A stretch of DNA of 64,000 bases from contig CM067067.1 of NCBI GenBank assembly GCA_033980235.1, positions 39,785,985 to 39,849,984 on the forward strand, in the 5' to 3' direction. This stretch comes from Diadema setosum. Its lineage: Eukaryota > Echinodermata > Echinoidea > Diadematoida > Diadematidae. Positions 22,901-33,276 of this stretch are shown here, piece by piece. Position numbers and translations under genes: made by a program. The notes under the pieces were generated by a model, which had not been told where the DNA came from, made no database searches, and saw nothing but the letters and a program-made list of their open reading frames with translations. Positions within the stretch are counted from its first letter, which is position 1. Every line of letters starts with the position of its first letter.

Positions 22901-25900
22901 CGGCTTATCACACCACGGTTGTGACTACAGGACAGGATGAGTCACACAGATATCAATGAAGACTTGGCGGCCAAGCTCGTTGTAAAGGAGCGAGGTGCAG
23001 TACCAGTGATCAACAGTGTTGAGTCAGCTGATGGTGGGGTTCTGCATCATGACATCAATCCGGAGGATTCCGTGAGCCAATGTGGAAGGAGCTCCACTTC
23101 ATCAACATCCTCGAGGCTAAAGGCCATGGCTAAGAGGGCAGCCTTGGAGGTAGAGGCAGCGGCCTTAGCTCAGCGGCAGGAATACGAGCTTGAGGAGTTG
23201 CGACTCAAGCAGCGCAAGGCTCAGCTAGCGCTGAGAATAGAGCTGCAGGTTGCTCAAGCTCAAGAGCAAGTTTACCAGCAGGATGATGCTGCACTTCGGC
23301 CATCTGTTGCGCAGGAAGGTCCCCGTATGGAGCCGCCAGTTGTGCACGCTTCCACGCCTTCACGCCCTGCTGCTGCAGTGAATGCTGTCGAAAGGCCACG
23401 CGAGGATGAGACGCTCCCATACCCTCCTTCGGAGAGAGATGCAGTCTTCCTTGAGTTGCTTCAACAAGGACAGCAACAGCAACAGCGACTACTAGAATCC
23501 GTATCTCTGCCTCAAATAGATCTTGAGAGGTATGATGGAAATCCTTTGAAGTTCCACGAGTTTTGGCGTGGGTTCGAAAATTGCGTCGACCAAACAACCG
23601 TGAGCGATGCGGTCAAGCTTGACCGCTTACTTCGCTACTGCGCAGGAGATGTGAGAAGGCTTCTTCAGCCATGTTTGATCATGAAAGCGTCAGAGGGGTA
23701 TCATAAAGCTAAGAGTATTCTCCAAGAGAAGTACGGTGATCCTGTGCTAATAGCCGATGCATGGTTACGGAAGGTAACCGAGGGAAAGAGGATCAGTCCT
23801 CAAGATCGACGTGGCCTTGGAGAGATGGCGGATGAGATCCTCATCTGTGTGCGGACGCTGGAGGCAATCGGTCAGCGTTCCGAATTGACCTCACAGCGTG
23901 TTCTTCTACAAGTCACGGAAAGGCTGCCGTATTACCTCAGAGCTAGGTGGTTGAAGATGGTTAGTACTGCTCGGAAAGACCGAAGACTTCCTTCCATCAG
24001 CGACCTGGTCACCCTCTTGCAGGAGGTGGCCAAGGAAGAAAACGATCCGGTCTTTGGAAGGTTGCTAGAGAGAGATGTTTCTAAGACGCCGTCCATGAAG
24101 AAGAGGGCATCCAGCAAGGCTCATAAGGGAGTCTTCACAGCGAGCACTGATGACGGAGATGTCAAAACGAGGCCTTGTGTTAAGTGCAAAGGGAATCACA
24201 CCTTGTTTGGATGTGAACAGTTCAAACAGCTGGAGCCAGATGAAAGACTGAAGTTGGCCAAAGACGAGAAGCTCTGTTTTAACTGCTTGAAGAAGGGCCA
24301 TGGTGCCAACGGATGCAAGGTCAACCGTGTTTGTACGGTTAAAGGATGTGGCAAGAAACACACAAAATTCTTGCATCTTCCAAGACAGCCTTCTCAGCCT
24401 GGTAGAAATGCATTGCCACCAAATGCTCAGGAGACGCGTCGTGATGAACCCCGGTCATCATCTACAGCAGGTGAAGCTAGTAATCACTCATCAGCTCGAG
24501 TAGGAGAGATGGCTAGCAACGTCATAGGGGCCGGCAGCAAGATTGCACTTCCTATAGTGGCAGTAAGAGTGAGAGCCAAGGGAAAGGACACTTACTTTGA
24601 CACTTACGCCCTCTTAGACAGTGGCTCGACTTCAACGTTTTGTACTACAGAACTGACTAGGAAGGTCGAGGCTGAGGGGGGAACTCAGAAGCTGTCGATG
24701 TCAACGTTGGATAAGTCCAGTAGTGTGATAACGTGCAAGACAGTCAGCCTTGAAGTGGAAAGTCTGTCAACTGGGAACAGGCTGAATCTCCCTCATGTGT
24801 ATGCGAAGGAACAAATCAATGTGAGCCGTTCACACATCGTTGATGTGAGCGACACTGAGCGATTCCCACATTTGGCAGATGTAGATGTCCCTAAGGCCAG
24901 CCCTCGAGACGTGATGCTTCTCATCGGTCAAGATGTCCCAGAGGCATTGGTACCCCTAGATGTCAGACGTGGTAAGGCTGAGGACATCTATGCCGTGAAG
25001 ACTGTGCTAGGTTGGACCGTGAATGGACCAGTTGGGAACCACCACAGTGACCAAGACGTATCGTCAAGCTTTATTTCCAGGGACGCGAATTTGGAGCTTC
25101 AAGTGGAAAGGTTTTGGTCACTTGAGTCGACAGAGTCTCTAGCAGACCAGTCTAAGTGTATGTCTGTAAATGACAGGAGGGCTCTGGATGTCTGGGATGA
25201 GAGTATCCAAAAGGAAGATGGTCACTACCAGTTGTCTATACCCTTCAAGGAGAGACCCCCAAAGCTGGCTGACAACATGAGTGTGGCTGAAAGGAGGCTG
25301 CAGAGTCTTGGTAGGAGATTAAGAAGAGATGAGGATCTACACAGACGATATACCAAGGCCATGACAGATTTGGTAGAGGAAGGATATGCTGAGAAAGTAG
25401 CGGAAGAAAATGCAGGTTCATGCGACCCTGTTTGGTATCTTCCTCATCATCCCGTTGAGAACCCCAACAAGCCAGGGAAGACAAGGATTGTGTTTGACTG
25501 TGCGTCTACCTTCCTGGGAAGATCATTGAATGATGCTGTTTTACAAGGTCCTGATTTGACAAACTCACTTCTGGGTGTTCTCTTGAGGTTTCGTCAGGAG
25601 CCCATTGCAGTTATGGGGGACATCAAAGCCATGTTCAATCAAGTGCGAGTCCCACCTGATGAAAGAGATTTGCTGAGATTTCTCTGGTGGCCGGAAGGAG
25701 ATGTGGAGAAGCAACCCGAGGTATACAGGATGTGTGTACACCTCTTTGGAGGGACCTGGTGTCCCAGTGTGTGCAGCTTTGCTCTGAGGCGTACCAGTGA
25801 AGACCAGGATGCGGAGTTCTCCCCAGAAGCAGTAAACGTGGTGAAGCGCAACTTCTATGTGGATGACTGCCTGGTGTCTGTGAAGGAAGAGGATAAAGCT

Positions 25901-28900
25901 GTTCAACTCGTAGATGAGCTGAAGAGAATGCTGAAAGGGGGAGGCTTCAACCTAACTAAATGGCTGAGCAACAGCCCAAAGGTGATGGAGTCTGTGCCTG
26001 TTCATGACAGGGCAAAGGAGGTGGAAGGACTTGACTTGACTTATGACGCATTACCAATTGAGAGGGCCCTGGGTGTGAAATGGAACATTGAACTTGACAC
26101 CATGACATATGGAATCACACCGAAGCACAAGCCATGTACCCGTCGTGGAGTGCTGAGTGAGGTTTGCTCGGTATATGATCCGTATGGATTTGCGAGTCCA
26201 TATGTGTTGAATGCAAAGGTTATTTTGCAAGAGCTCACAGCAATGAAACTGGACTGGGACGACCCATTACCAGAGAAGCAACGTGACAGCTGGCTGAACT
26301 GGAAGAGAGATCTACCACTTATGGAGGATTTCAACATCAGCAGGTGCCTAAAACCTCATGACTTTGGTGAGGTGATGGAGTATCAGTTGCATCATTTTTC
26401 TGATGCTTCGGAGAGGGCATATGGTGTAGCCTCTTATCTTCGAGTGACGAACCAGGAAGGCAAAGTTTATTGCAGTCTAGTCATGGCCAGGACTCGTCTG
26501 ACGCCGCTGAAGAGAGTTACAATACCGAGACTTGAGTTGATGGCGGCGACGCTTGCTGTAAGAGTGGATAGTATGCTGAGACGTGAGCTTGACTTCAACT
26601 TGAAGGAATCCGTCTTCTGGAGTGACAGCACTATAGTGCTCCAGTATATCAAGAATGTGGAGAAGCGATTCCACACATTTGTTGGGAACAGGATCGCAGT
26701 AATCCATGAAGGATCCGAACCAAAACAATGGCGCTATGTCGACACTCGGCAGAACCCAGCTGATGATGTCTCGAGAGGGATGACGGCTGAGCAGCTGATG
26801 AACAGTGACAGATGGGTAAATGGACCTATCTTCTTGTGGTCTGAGGAGGAGTTATGGCCAGGAAGCCATGCCTGGGACGATGTCAGTCTTGACGGTGACC
26901 CCGAAGTCAAGAGTAAGGACAAGGCTGGGGTTTACATGTCGGCTGAAGTTGAAGGAGCAGCTTCAATGGGCAAACTGCTTGAACATTATTCATCGTGGCA
27001 CAGGCTGAAGAAAGCAGTTTGCTGGCTAAGGAGGTACCTGAAATGGCTGAGATGTAGATTTGCTCATGGTACTGAAAGCATTTCAGGTGAATCTACTAGT
27101 GGAAATCTGACGGTGGAGGAAATGAAGGAAGCAGAGGAGAAAATTCTGCAGTATGTGCAATCAGTCAACTTCCCTGATGAGATATCTTCCCTACAGGCTG
27201 ACCAGAAGGACGATGCACGACAAGGACAGAGCTGTAAATATGTCAAGAAAACAAGCTCTATCTACAAGCTAGACCCGAGAATGATCAATGGCCTATTGAG
27301 GGTAGGAGGAAGGCTAGGCAGATCGGTGCTGCCAGAGGACGCGAAGCATCCGATTATACTCCGCAATGATAGCCATGTTGCCAAGCTTATTTTGAGAGAA
27401 ATACACGAGACATCAGGACATAGTGGGAAGAACCACATATTATCTCGCCTGAACCAGAAGTACTGGATTCCTGCTGCTGGCTCTGTGATCAGAGGGCTAC
27501 TTGCTAGATGTGTTGTATGCAGAAGGCAGCGAGGGAAGGTTCTTGTGCAAAAAATGGCGGATTTGCCAGCAGACCGTCTTACTCCAGACGAGCCCCCTTT
27601 CTCGAGAGTTGGGATTGATTACTTTGGACCGTTCGAGTTGAAGAGGGGTCGAAGTGTCGTGAAGAGGTATGGAGTTCTGTTCACATGTCTTTCTGTGAGA
27701 GCGGTTCACCTTGAGATGGCAGATTCCCTTGACACAGACTCTTGCATTAATGCTATCAGACGCTTCATAGCACGCAGGGGAAATGTGAGAGAGATTAGGT
27801 CTGATAATGGCACCAATTTGGTCGGAGCGGAGAGAGAACTGAGAGCTGCGATACACAGTTGGAACCAGGCTCAGATACATGAGACGTTGCTGCAGAAGAA
27901 TATTAAATGGACGTTCAATCCACCCGCAGCTAGTCACCAAGGTGGGGTGTGGGAACGACAAATCCGTACTGTGAGGAAGCTGCTGTGTTCCTTGGTCAGA
28001 CAGCAAACTTTGAACGATGATTCGTTACACACGCTCTTTTGTGAAGTGGAGAGCATCATCAACAGCCGGCCAATAACTGGGGTGTCCACTGACGTGAATG
28101 ATGTAGAAGCCTTGACACCAAATCATCTGCTTCTGCTAAATGCAAGTTCAACGCCGCCTCCAGTGGCTACTAGTGAGGCAGACAACTACGCCAGGAGGAG
28201 ATGGCGTCAAGTGCAGTTTCTCGCCGATACCTTTTGGACGAGGTGGAGGAGAGAATATTTACCACGATTGCAGGAACGGCATAAGTGGGCTACTTCTCAA
28301 CGCAATGTTCATGTTGGTGATCTGGTCTTAGTAGTCGACGAGCACTCCCCGCGCAATGTTTGGCCTTTGGGAAGGGTCCTCCAGACATGGCCGGATGAGA
28401 AGGGCTTTGTTCGTCAGTGTGAAGTTAAAACACGAACTAGCATACTGCGGAGACCAGTTACTAAGCTATGTTTGATTCTCGAAGCAGATTCTTAGAGACA
28501 ATTGGTGTTTCTAAGATGAGGGGTGCAAGCCTAGCGCTGCCCCGTGCAGAGTTATTTGTTTGTGCAGTCAGAACTAGAACGCTGAATTGATATTGATGGT
28601 TTTGTGTATTTAGTGACAACAGAATAGTTGTCAGTCAGCGAGTTCAGAGAACATTATTCTGAAACGGCGAGTTTCATTTGAAATGATATATGCAAGGTGT
28701 TTTGAAATACATTGTATGTTGTTGTTTATTAGAGGTGCGAGCCTAGCGCCGCCTCCCGTCTCCCATGTGTGATCGCTCATTATTATCAACAGCATGAACA
28801 GACATGTTTGAATTACTTATGTTGCGATTTCAACATCAAGCAGGGAAGTATCCTTGCAATATAGACGCGAATCGCCAACGGAACGTGCTATTGTTGATGG

Positions 28901-31358
28901 ATTCAGTTATTGAATACATAGCCCATCACCAGATATGGAAGGACCCACCCATGCAACTCCGGCGATTTGGAGATATTTAGCAGTTTGAAGCTGAGGCTAA
29001 TATTTTAAGCGCTAAGATTGTGACTCATGAAAGAACCAACAACACAGCAATTCATTCTGAGAGAGAACAATTCAGTTTATTTCATCATGTGTCAACTTAT
29101 GAGCAGAGGGATATTTCTAGAAATTAGTAGAAATTCTGATAGTGAACAGAGATTCAATAGGTCGTGATGAATATCTGTGAGAGACTCAGTACTACTGTGA
29201 ATTCATCTAAAGTAAAGACTGATTGCAGAACTTTTGTACCGTTGTGTATGAAATTTGCCAGAGCACCTCTTCCTTTTCTTTAGATGTTATTCAAATCCTG
29301 GCTTGGGACGGGGTTTAATATACACACATTTTGTTCTGGAGTTTAATTGAAGGAAACAAAGTGAAAGAAAGAATTATAGGTATTGTTAGTCAATTATGGA
29401 ATGTTGACAAACTTCCTTTCACCTTATGTTGCAAATGCGTAATGTATGCATTGTGTGTATGTACCAGTATTTGCATATTTATCATGCGTAGATTGTATGG
29501 CAGTTACAAACTTATGGAGCCATCTATTACCGCAAGTAGTGGATTGCTACTGTAGTGGCACTGGTTAGGGTACAAATTATCTACAGAACCTATTTGGTAG
29601 AGGTTTATATGTGGTGTTGTGAGGTTTTGGAATTCTACCATTGTCATGTAAAAGGGTATCAGTGTTTAGCCGAGCTATAATTTTAGATACATTTGAAGGG
29701 TAGATTGTATTTCACACTTGATGATGAATATACAACCATAATAGTTGTCATGTTTATATGTGACGGTTAAAAGAGTTATTCAGTTAGTATATGTAAAACA
29801 GGTTGAGCATACAGGACTAGGCTGAATGTTGTATTATGGAAGAATGTTCAGACTGAATTTAACTTGTTTGTTTGATGATGAGTTTTGCATTTGGAGTTAC
29901 GAAGAAGTAATCGTTTATTTGTTGTTAAGGTAGAATGATTATTATGATTAATTTGATAAATGCTTCGCTTTTGGACTCTGCATTTAAGGGGCCGGGATGT
30001 TGTGCGTGATTACAGCGGTTTCACATTGATACGTTCTGATAGTGTTGTGACGTCAGAAGCGAGAGTTTTATCGCCCTTTCTGAGCATTGCGGTTGGGGGC
30101 GCTGATGTTTTGGTGAGGAGCTAATTCACGTTGGGTCAACATGTTGTGGTCATTGAAGGTCACTGTTATATTTTGGTTGTTTCACGCAAGCCCAATGTTG
30201 TAAGTACAAAATGAGTGAAGATTATTTGAGTTAAATCGTTTCTTTTGTTTGAGCTATGATGCATTTGAGTGAAGAAATGGTGGAAGTGGTAAACCAGAGT
30301 TTAAAATGTTATCGTTTGAGTACGAGATTGTGACGCGTGTTGCCACTGAATGTTGTGTGGTGAAACTTCGCACGATCGTCTGCGTTTAGGTATCAAAGAA
30401 AATACAACGCAAATGAGGTGAAAATTGAGAATGGTTATGCCTGGACTATAACAGGCTGAGCAGAATTATGAAGATAGTGTGGAAATAAGAATTTGATGAA
30501 GTTGGTGTTTTATAATGCTGAAAGGAGCCAGATAAACAGTAGAAATGTATGTGTGAAACTGACAGCGTGTTGGTGATAGAGAAAGTAGGTCAGGCCATGT
30601 GGGGTCAATTGATACAGGCTCTAGCTGCGAGCTGGGCGACTGTTGAGATGTAGGCTCGGACAGATTATCGATAATGGAAGTCATGTGTATAAGATGAACA
30701 GTATGCAAGGTTATGATAAATGATATTGGGTTAAGAGTATCATTATGACCTATTCACTCATGTAGCAAAATACAAATTGGTATTTATGCAATCTCAAAGG
30801 GGGTTTGCTCTATTGCACCTTTGCAATGTTACCAGCTGTGGAATGAGGTGTGGAAGACACAAAGGATTACACAAATAACGCAATTGCCTTAACTAGTCCG
30901 TTGGATTTATTGATGGAATGAAGATACATTCACATGGAGAATGTACATTTACAGATCTGTATGTACAATATGTATGGAGGTCGAATGTTCATGTGTCCAT
31001 TCGTGTTGACATATTTGTGTATGTTCATTGGCAAGTGCTATTGCTCAATGACATGACTGTTTCATTTGTTTCATTAAAGGTTGAACCATCATTATCATGG
31101 TCATCATCTACAGATGCCAGTTGGTATCAACACACGGGTCTACTTGAGTGATTTATTGGTCAACAGTGAACTTTAGTAAAGTGGTTAATACGTCACTAAC
31201 AATGACAAAAAACTGACGGAGCTTACCACCAGTTTATCTAGGCTCCGCGCAGAGGCGACGACCTGCATGCCTTGGCGAGCAAGCTCCTTGGTGATAGCAG
31301 CACCGATGCCGGCAGAGGCCCCAGTCACCAGGGCGACTCGACCAATCCAACGATTCAT
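10972..31358 (-). CDS. DHRS11-like short-chain dehydrogenase/reductase (complete, seven exons)
   Basis: Exons on the minus strand, first to last: 31358-31227, 19036-18824, 14681-14587, 13728-13593, 12621-12535, 11589-11518 and 11013-10972 (stop). All phases match, giving 258 residues, close to the roughly 260 of DHRS11. The N-terminal Rossmann motif is TGASAGIG, then CDLSN, then NNAG, then VDDGHIINIG, then ALTEGLRQELRE, and finally RPTSQ before the stop. The family are cytosolic NADP-dependent reductases of steroids and carbonyl compounds. Oddities: the catalytic Ser (split codon at the exon 3/4 junction) and the Lys are present, but the Tyr of YxxxK aligns to Gln (FQAAIK). The following SG is LC, and the SPG motif is SPSG. 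The exon 3 donor reads AG|GCATGT, a GC donor. It may be a pseudoenzyme or a decaying paralogue. Intron 1 carries an antisense BEL element. The stop lies close to a LINE tail. Confidence 0.85.
12424..12512. repeat. Short tandem repeat, unit about TCCTTATTAATCTGTATTATT
   Basis: Two to three imperfect copies in intron 5 of the SDR gene, just downstream of exon 5 on the minus strand. Confidence 0.7.
12984..13155. mobile_element. Short TIR element with CCCTAA-like core (about 172 bp)
   Basis: Terminal inverted repeats ATTTTGCTCCTGCGACAAT and its imperfect complement (17 of 19) flank a core of degenerate CCCTAA/CCTAAT repeats. It lies in intron 4 of the SDR gene. The core resembles telomeric repeats but is interstitial and degenerate. 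Confidence 0.65.
15085..17382. mobile_element. 2.3-kb palindromic DNA element with about 660-bp inverted arms
   Basis: The left arm 15085-15745 is matched in reverse complement by 16725-17382, at roughly 85-90% identity by eye. The ends begin TAAACACTAAA. The inner about 980 bp has no transposase frame and holds further partial copies of arm motifs such as the TCACGGTTGAATGAGC-like block. No target duplication is clear. It sits in intron 2 of the SDR gene. It is probably a non-autonomous long-TIR transposon. Confidence 0.8.
17640..18104. mobile_element. TTAA-flanked MITE (465 bp)
   Basis: TTAA at both ends. TIRs are AGGAGACCTCCGGATGATTTTC and an imperfect complement (GAAAATCGTCCGGAATGCCCCT). 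There is no coding frame. It lies in intron 2 of the SDR gene. Confidence 0.8.
18280..18366. repeat. (GAT/AAT)n microsatellite
   Basis: Imperfect GAT and AAT runs. A second short run follows the adjacent MITE at about 18550-18590. Confidence 0.8.
18381..18545. mobile_element. Short MITE with CAGGGGCGGAT ends
   Basis: 165-bp element with inverted ends CAGGGGCGGATACAGGG / CCTGGATCCGCCCCTG, a terminus type common among hAT-like non-autonomous elements. It was inserted into a GAT microsatellite, so the target duplication cannot be read with certainty. Confidence 0.7.
19711..20914 (+). repeat. BEL 5' LTR
   Basis: 1204 bp, TG...CA ends, near-identical to 29998-31201. Short open frames inside it occur in both LTRs and are not genes. 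Confidence 0.95.
20950..22892 (+). repeat. 31-bp minisatellite in BEL leader, about 62 copies
   Basis: Consensus unit: CATCAGTCTACGACAGGCTG + ATTCTACGAGT. Each unit contains ATCAGTCT-ACGAC-AGGCTGAT, which can form an 8-bp stem with one G-T pair and a 5-nt loop. Variants (CCAGT/CGAGT, CTACG/TTATG/CAACG) alternate. A 15-unit block recurs with period 465 bp (for example the ACTGATTCCA variant at 21771 and 22236). The array ends 44 bp before the gag-pol ATG. A 31-bp unit cannot keep a reading frame, so it is leader, not coding. Confidence 0.95.
22937..28495 (+). CDS. BEL/Pao gag-pol polyprotein (intact, 1852 aa)
   Basis: One open frame encodes the whole retrotransposon polyprotein. In order: a Gln/Glu-rich coiled N-terminus, a DUF1759-type gag domain (about residues 180-370), zinc-knuckle-like Cys clusters from residue 414, an aspartic protease with DSGS (Asp 561), reverse transcriptase with YVDD (974-977), RNase H (SDAS, Asp about 1156), and integrase. 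The integrase has a zinc domain starting at His 1490 and a DDE triad at about D1561, D1623 and E1673. A C-terminal DUF5641-like domain follows. Single-frame gag-pol and this domain order are typical of BEL/Pao. No stop or frameshift is visible, so the element may still be autonomous. The ATG at 22937 is the first after the repeat leader. Confidence 0.95.
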   Translation: MSHTDINEDLAAKLVVKERGAVPVINSVESADGGVLHHDINPEDSVSQCGRSSTSSTSSRLKAMAKRAALEVEAAALAQRQEYELEELRLKQRKAQLALRIELQVAQAQEQVYQQDDAALRPSVAQEGPRMEPPVVHASTPSRPAAAVNAVERPREDETLPYPPSERDAVFLELLQQGQQQQQRLLESVSLPQIDLERYDGNPLKFHEFWRGFENCVDQTTVSDAVKLDRLLRYCAGDVRRLLQPCLIMKASEGYHKAKSILQEKYGDPVLIADAWLRKVTEGKRISPQDRRGLGEMADEILICVRTLEAIGQRSELTSQRVLLQVTERLPYYLRARWLKMVSTARKDRRLPSISDLVTLLQEVAKEENDPVFGRLLERDVSKTPSMKKRASSKAHKGVFTASTDDGDVKTRPCVKCKGNHTLFGCEQFKQLEPDERLKLAKDEKLCFNCLKKGHGANGCKVNRVCTVKGCGKKHTKFLHLPRQPSQPGRNALPPNAQETRRDEPRSSSTAGEASNHSSARVGEMASNVIGAGSKIALPIVAVRVRAKGKDTYFDTYALLDSGSTSTFCTTELTRKVEAEGGTQKLSMSTLDKSSSVITCKTVSLEVESLSTGNRLNLPHVYAKEQINVSRSHIVDVSDTERFPHLADVDVPKASPRDVMLLIGQDVPEALVPLDVRRGKAEDIYAVKTVLGWTVNGPVGNHHSDQDVSSSFISRDANLELQVERFWSLESTESLADQSKCMSVNDRRALDVWDESIQKEDGHYQLSIPFKERPPKLADNMSVAERRLQSLGRRLRRDEDLHRRYTKAMTDLVEEGYAEKVAEENAGSCDPVWYLPHHPVENPNKPGKTRIVFDCASTFLGRSLNDAVLQGPDLTNSLLGVLLRFRQEPIAVMGDIKAMFNQVRVPPDERDLLRFLWWPEGDVEKQPEVYRMCVHLFGGTWCPSVCSFALRRTSEDQDAEFSPEAVNVVKRNFYVDDCLVSVKEEDKAVQLVDELKRMLKGGGFNLTKWLSNSPKVMESVPVHDRAKEVEGLDLTYDALPIERALGVKWNIELDTMTYGITPKHKPCTRRGVLSEVCSVYDPYGFASPYVLNAKVILQELTAMKLDWDDPLPEKQRDSWLNWKRDLPLMEDFNISRCLKPHDFGEVMEYQLHHFSDASERAYGVASYLRVTNQEGKVYCSLVMARTRLTPLKRVTIPRLELMAATLAVRVDSMLRRELDFNLKESVFWSDSTIVLQYIKNVEKRFHTFVGNRIAVIHEGSEPKQWRYVDTRQNPADDVSRGMTAEQLMNSDRWVNGPIFLWSEEELWPGSHAWDDVSLDGDPEVKSKDKAGVYMSAEVEGAASMGKLLEHYSSWHRLKKAVCWLRRYLKWLRCRFAHGTESISGESTSGNLTVEEMKEAEEKILQYVQSVNFPDEISSLQADQKDDARQGQSCKYVKKTSSIYKLDPRMINGLLRVGGRLGRSVLPEDAKHPIILRNDSHVAKLILREIHETSGHSGKNHILSRLNQKYWIPAAGSVIRGLLARCVVCRRQRGKVLVQKMADLPADRLTPDEPPFSRVGIDYFGPFELKRGRSVVKRYGVLFTCLSVRAVHLEMADSLDTDSCINAIRRFIARRGNVREIRSDNGTNLVGAERELRAAIHSWNQAQIHETLLQKNIKWTFNPPAASHQGGVWERQIRTVRKLLCSLVRQQTLNDDSLHTLFCEVESIINSRPITGVSTDVNDVEALTPNHLLLLNASSTPPPVATSEADNYARRRWRQVQFLADTFWTRWRREYLPRLQERHKWATSQRNVHVGDLVLVVDEHSPRNVWPLGRVLQTWPDEKGFVRQCEVKTRTSILRRPVTKLCLILEADS
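28496..29997 (+). other. BEL 3' non-coding region
   Basis: About 1.5 kb between the gag-pol stop and the 3' LTR. Only short frames occur (longest 74 codons), with no env-like membrane protein. It ends in the polypurine-like AAGGGGCCGGGA. Confidence 0.7.
29998..31201 (+). repeat. BEL 3' LTR
   Basis: 1204 bp, near-identical to the 5' LTR. Followed by the target duplication ATGAC, then directly by SDR intron 1 and exon 1. Confidence 0.95.
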
Positions 31359-31406
31359 CGTCTTGCTGTGACGTGATGAGATGAAAGTAACAGAGAATAA
31401 TGGATG

Positions 31407-31626
31407 TTGCGACACGGATTGTCGCCCCTACACGGATTGTCGCCTTCTGCTCGGGGCGACAATCCGTGACTGGCGCTGGCGGCACGGATTGTCGCCCCCG
31501 TCACGGATTGTCGCCTGGAGACAATCCGTGACGCTTGTGCAGTTCCCAGTTTTTGCCTCGAAGGCGACAATCCGTGTTGGCAAAAAATTTGTTGCGACAC
31601 GGATTGTCGCCCCGTCACGGATTGGT
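31407..31626. repeat. Left inverted cluster of CACGGATTGTCGCC motif
   Basis: Eight or so copies of CACGGATTGTCGCC in both orientations. The first about 135 bp is the reverse complement of 38253-38110 at roughly 93% by eye, starting GTTGCGACACGG. It begins about 50 bp upstream of the SDR start codon, within its presumed 5' UTR or promoter. Confidence 0.8.
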
Positions 31627-32500
31627 TCCTCCGGTGTTAAAGAAGAAATTTATAGGAAATAATGTCATGTAAATTGACTGTTTTCCATCATTTAATGTTA
31701 TTTTGATTAATTTCTGACATAAATCATGCAATAAAGTTGTCTCTGCTTTGAATATAAGAATCTTTATTTTTACCAAATTTGAGCACTGGAAAAAGTTCGA
31801 TGCGGCTACGAAAAGTGCCAAATCTGTGACGTCACCACGTGTGTATGCAACCCAGTGGGATTTACGTATCTATAGGCAAACTGTGTGCACTTTTCAGGAA
31901 ATTGGTGTGTAATTTGTTGTCAATCTAGAATAAATCGTCCACCAAAACTACATATTCACGTCGTGAAATTGTTTGCTTGTTTGTGTTCATTGGATTCATA
32001 TTTTACACCCATAAATTTACCGAAAAACAAAGTTTTAAAAGCACAAAACCTATCGTCAGCTCAAGATTCACGATTGCCGTGATCAGCTGTTACTTCGTAC
32101 AGCCACAATTTGCTGTTATTATTGACACAACAAATCGATCATTGTGGGGGAATTGCGTATAGCTGAGGTAATCTTACATACTCATGAAGGATGAAAACTA
32201 AGTCAAAGAGCTGTAATTGATTGGAAATCATATTTACACCCATAAATTTACGGAAATACGACGTTTGAAAAGCACAAAACCTACCGTAATCAGCTCAAGA
32301 TTCGCGATTGCCGTGATCAGGTGTACGCACAACAGTACCAGCAAAATCGGCAGTGAAGAGGTATTCTTTGATGCCGTGATTTCAGCTTGATTCTTCTTCG
32401 AAATGGCATGATGAAGGTTTGTTAGATTAATGTGACCTTCCTTTTCTCTTGTGTGTTGGTTTAAATTCTGATTTCTACCTCAACTTGCCTAAAAAACAGT
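31627..32500. repeat. Non-coding stretch with a direct repeat of about 95 bp
   Basis: Segments at about 32003-32096 and 32229-32323 are direct repeats (shared CCATAAATTTAC and AGCTCAAGATTC blocks). I see nothing else identifiable. Confidence 0.5.
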
Positions 32501-33010
32501 CTAACAAAGCGGGAAACTGCAACATTTCCGTGCTGAGCAGCAGTCACGATACACGTGTTGCATGGAAGCATGCACGGCTGCTGCAGCGATCCCCATAGTA
32601 TAACACGTAGGTTGCTTGTAAACAATGTAAACAAGGGGGTCCACGGCGCAGTTGACCAATTGGTAAGCAACAAGGCTGTTTACGCGTCCGGGACACGATT
32701 TGCATAAACTTACGCATGTTTCAGACGAATTTATGAATGAAAGTGGTGAGTAGAATGACATCATGCCATGACCATATTTGGAATAAGTAGAGGTAGAGCT
32801 TTCTGTAGGTACCAAATGTGTCAGGGTTCAACACAGAATATCTAAGAAACGATCGCCAAAAGAACAGTCATTTTCGCCGTAAGCGAAGGTGATTTGGTCT
32901 TCAGACGTAAGATTTTGGCCAACATTTGAGATTGACATCTCACTTTTCTCTTCAAAATTCCACATTTTGTAGGTTGTGTTTCGAAATGTTGTTGATATTC
33001 AATCAGAAAC
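32501..33010 (-). pseudogene. Class A GPCR-like pseudogene fragment (TM5 end to TM7)
   Basis: Minus-strand translation from about 33010 downward gives a basic intracellular-loop-like segment (LKRKVRCQ...LRLKTKSPSL), then TAKMTVLLAIVS, a stop, and IFCVEP. That resembles TM6 of rhodopsin-family receptors with a CxxP remnant. After a change of frame, 32501-32815 encodes VNSLVAYQLVNCAVDPLVYI, a TM7 with a DPxxY variant of NPxxY, and a Cys-containing tail. At least two stops and one frameshift make it a pseudogene. The subfamily is not recognisable. The 5' receptor half is not visible. Confidence 0.5.
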
Positions 33011-33276
33011 TAGAAAATTCCCCCACAACGTGATACCAAAATGTCAATTTGGTCCCTGAGGTAGGTCATTTTTTTACCTTTTTCGGGCTGTAGCGCGAAA
33101 TCACATTTGCCGAGAAGTTTCGGGTTTTGCCAGAGCGGGTCTCATATAGCCGTACGGCAAATCAGCTCATACACATTAGGTGACGTCGCTCAAATCCGAT
33201 GTTTCACGTAGCAAACGGAGCTACGTGATCATGGAAATTGGGTGTTTTTTCAATCTCAAAAACAGTTTGGGGGTAA

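Larger units (their letters stand above)
19711..31201 (+). mobile_element. Full-length BEL/Pao LTR retrotransposon (11.5 kb)
   Basis: Two direct LTRs of 1204 bp (19711-20914, 29998-31201) begin TGTTGTGC and end CTAACA. The 5-bp target duplication ATGAC lies at 19706-19710 and 31202-31206. Between them are a tandem-repeat leader, one uninterrupted gag-pol frame and 1.5 kb of non-coding sequence, followed by a purine-rich stretch AAGGGGCCGGGA directly before the 3' LTR. I noted only one LTR difference by eye (C at 19940, T at 30227), so the insertion is recent. It lies antisense in intron 1 of the SDR gene. Confidence 0.95.

Noticed and set aside
28496..29997. env gene in the BEL element
   Set aside because: Only frames under 75 codons and no signal peptide or transmembrane pattern.
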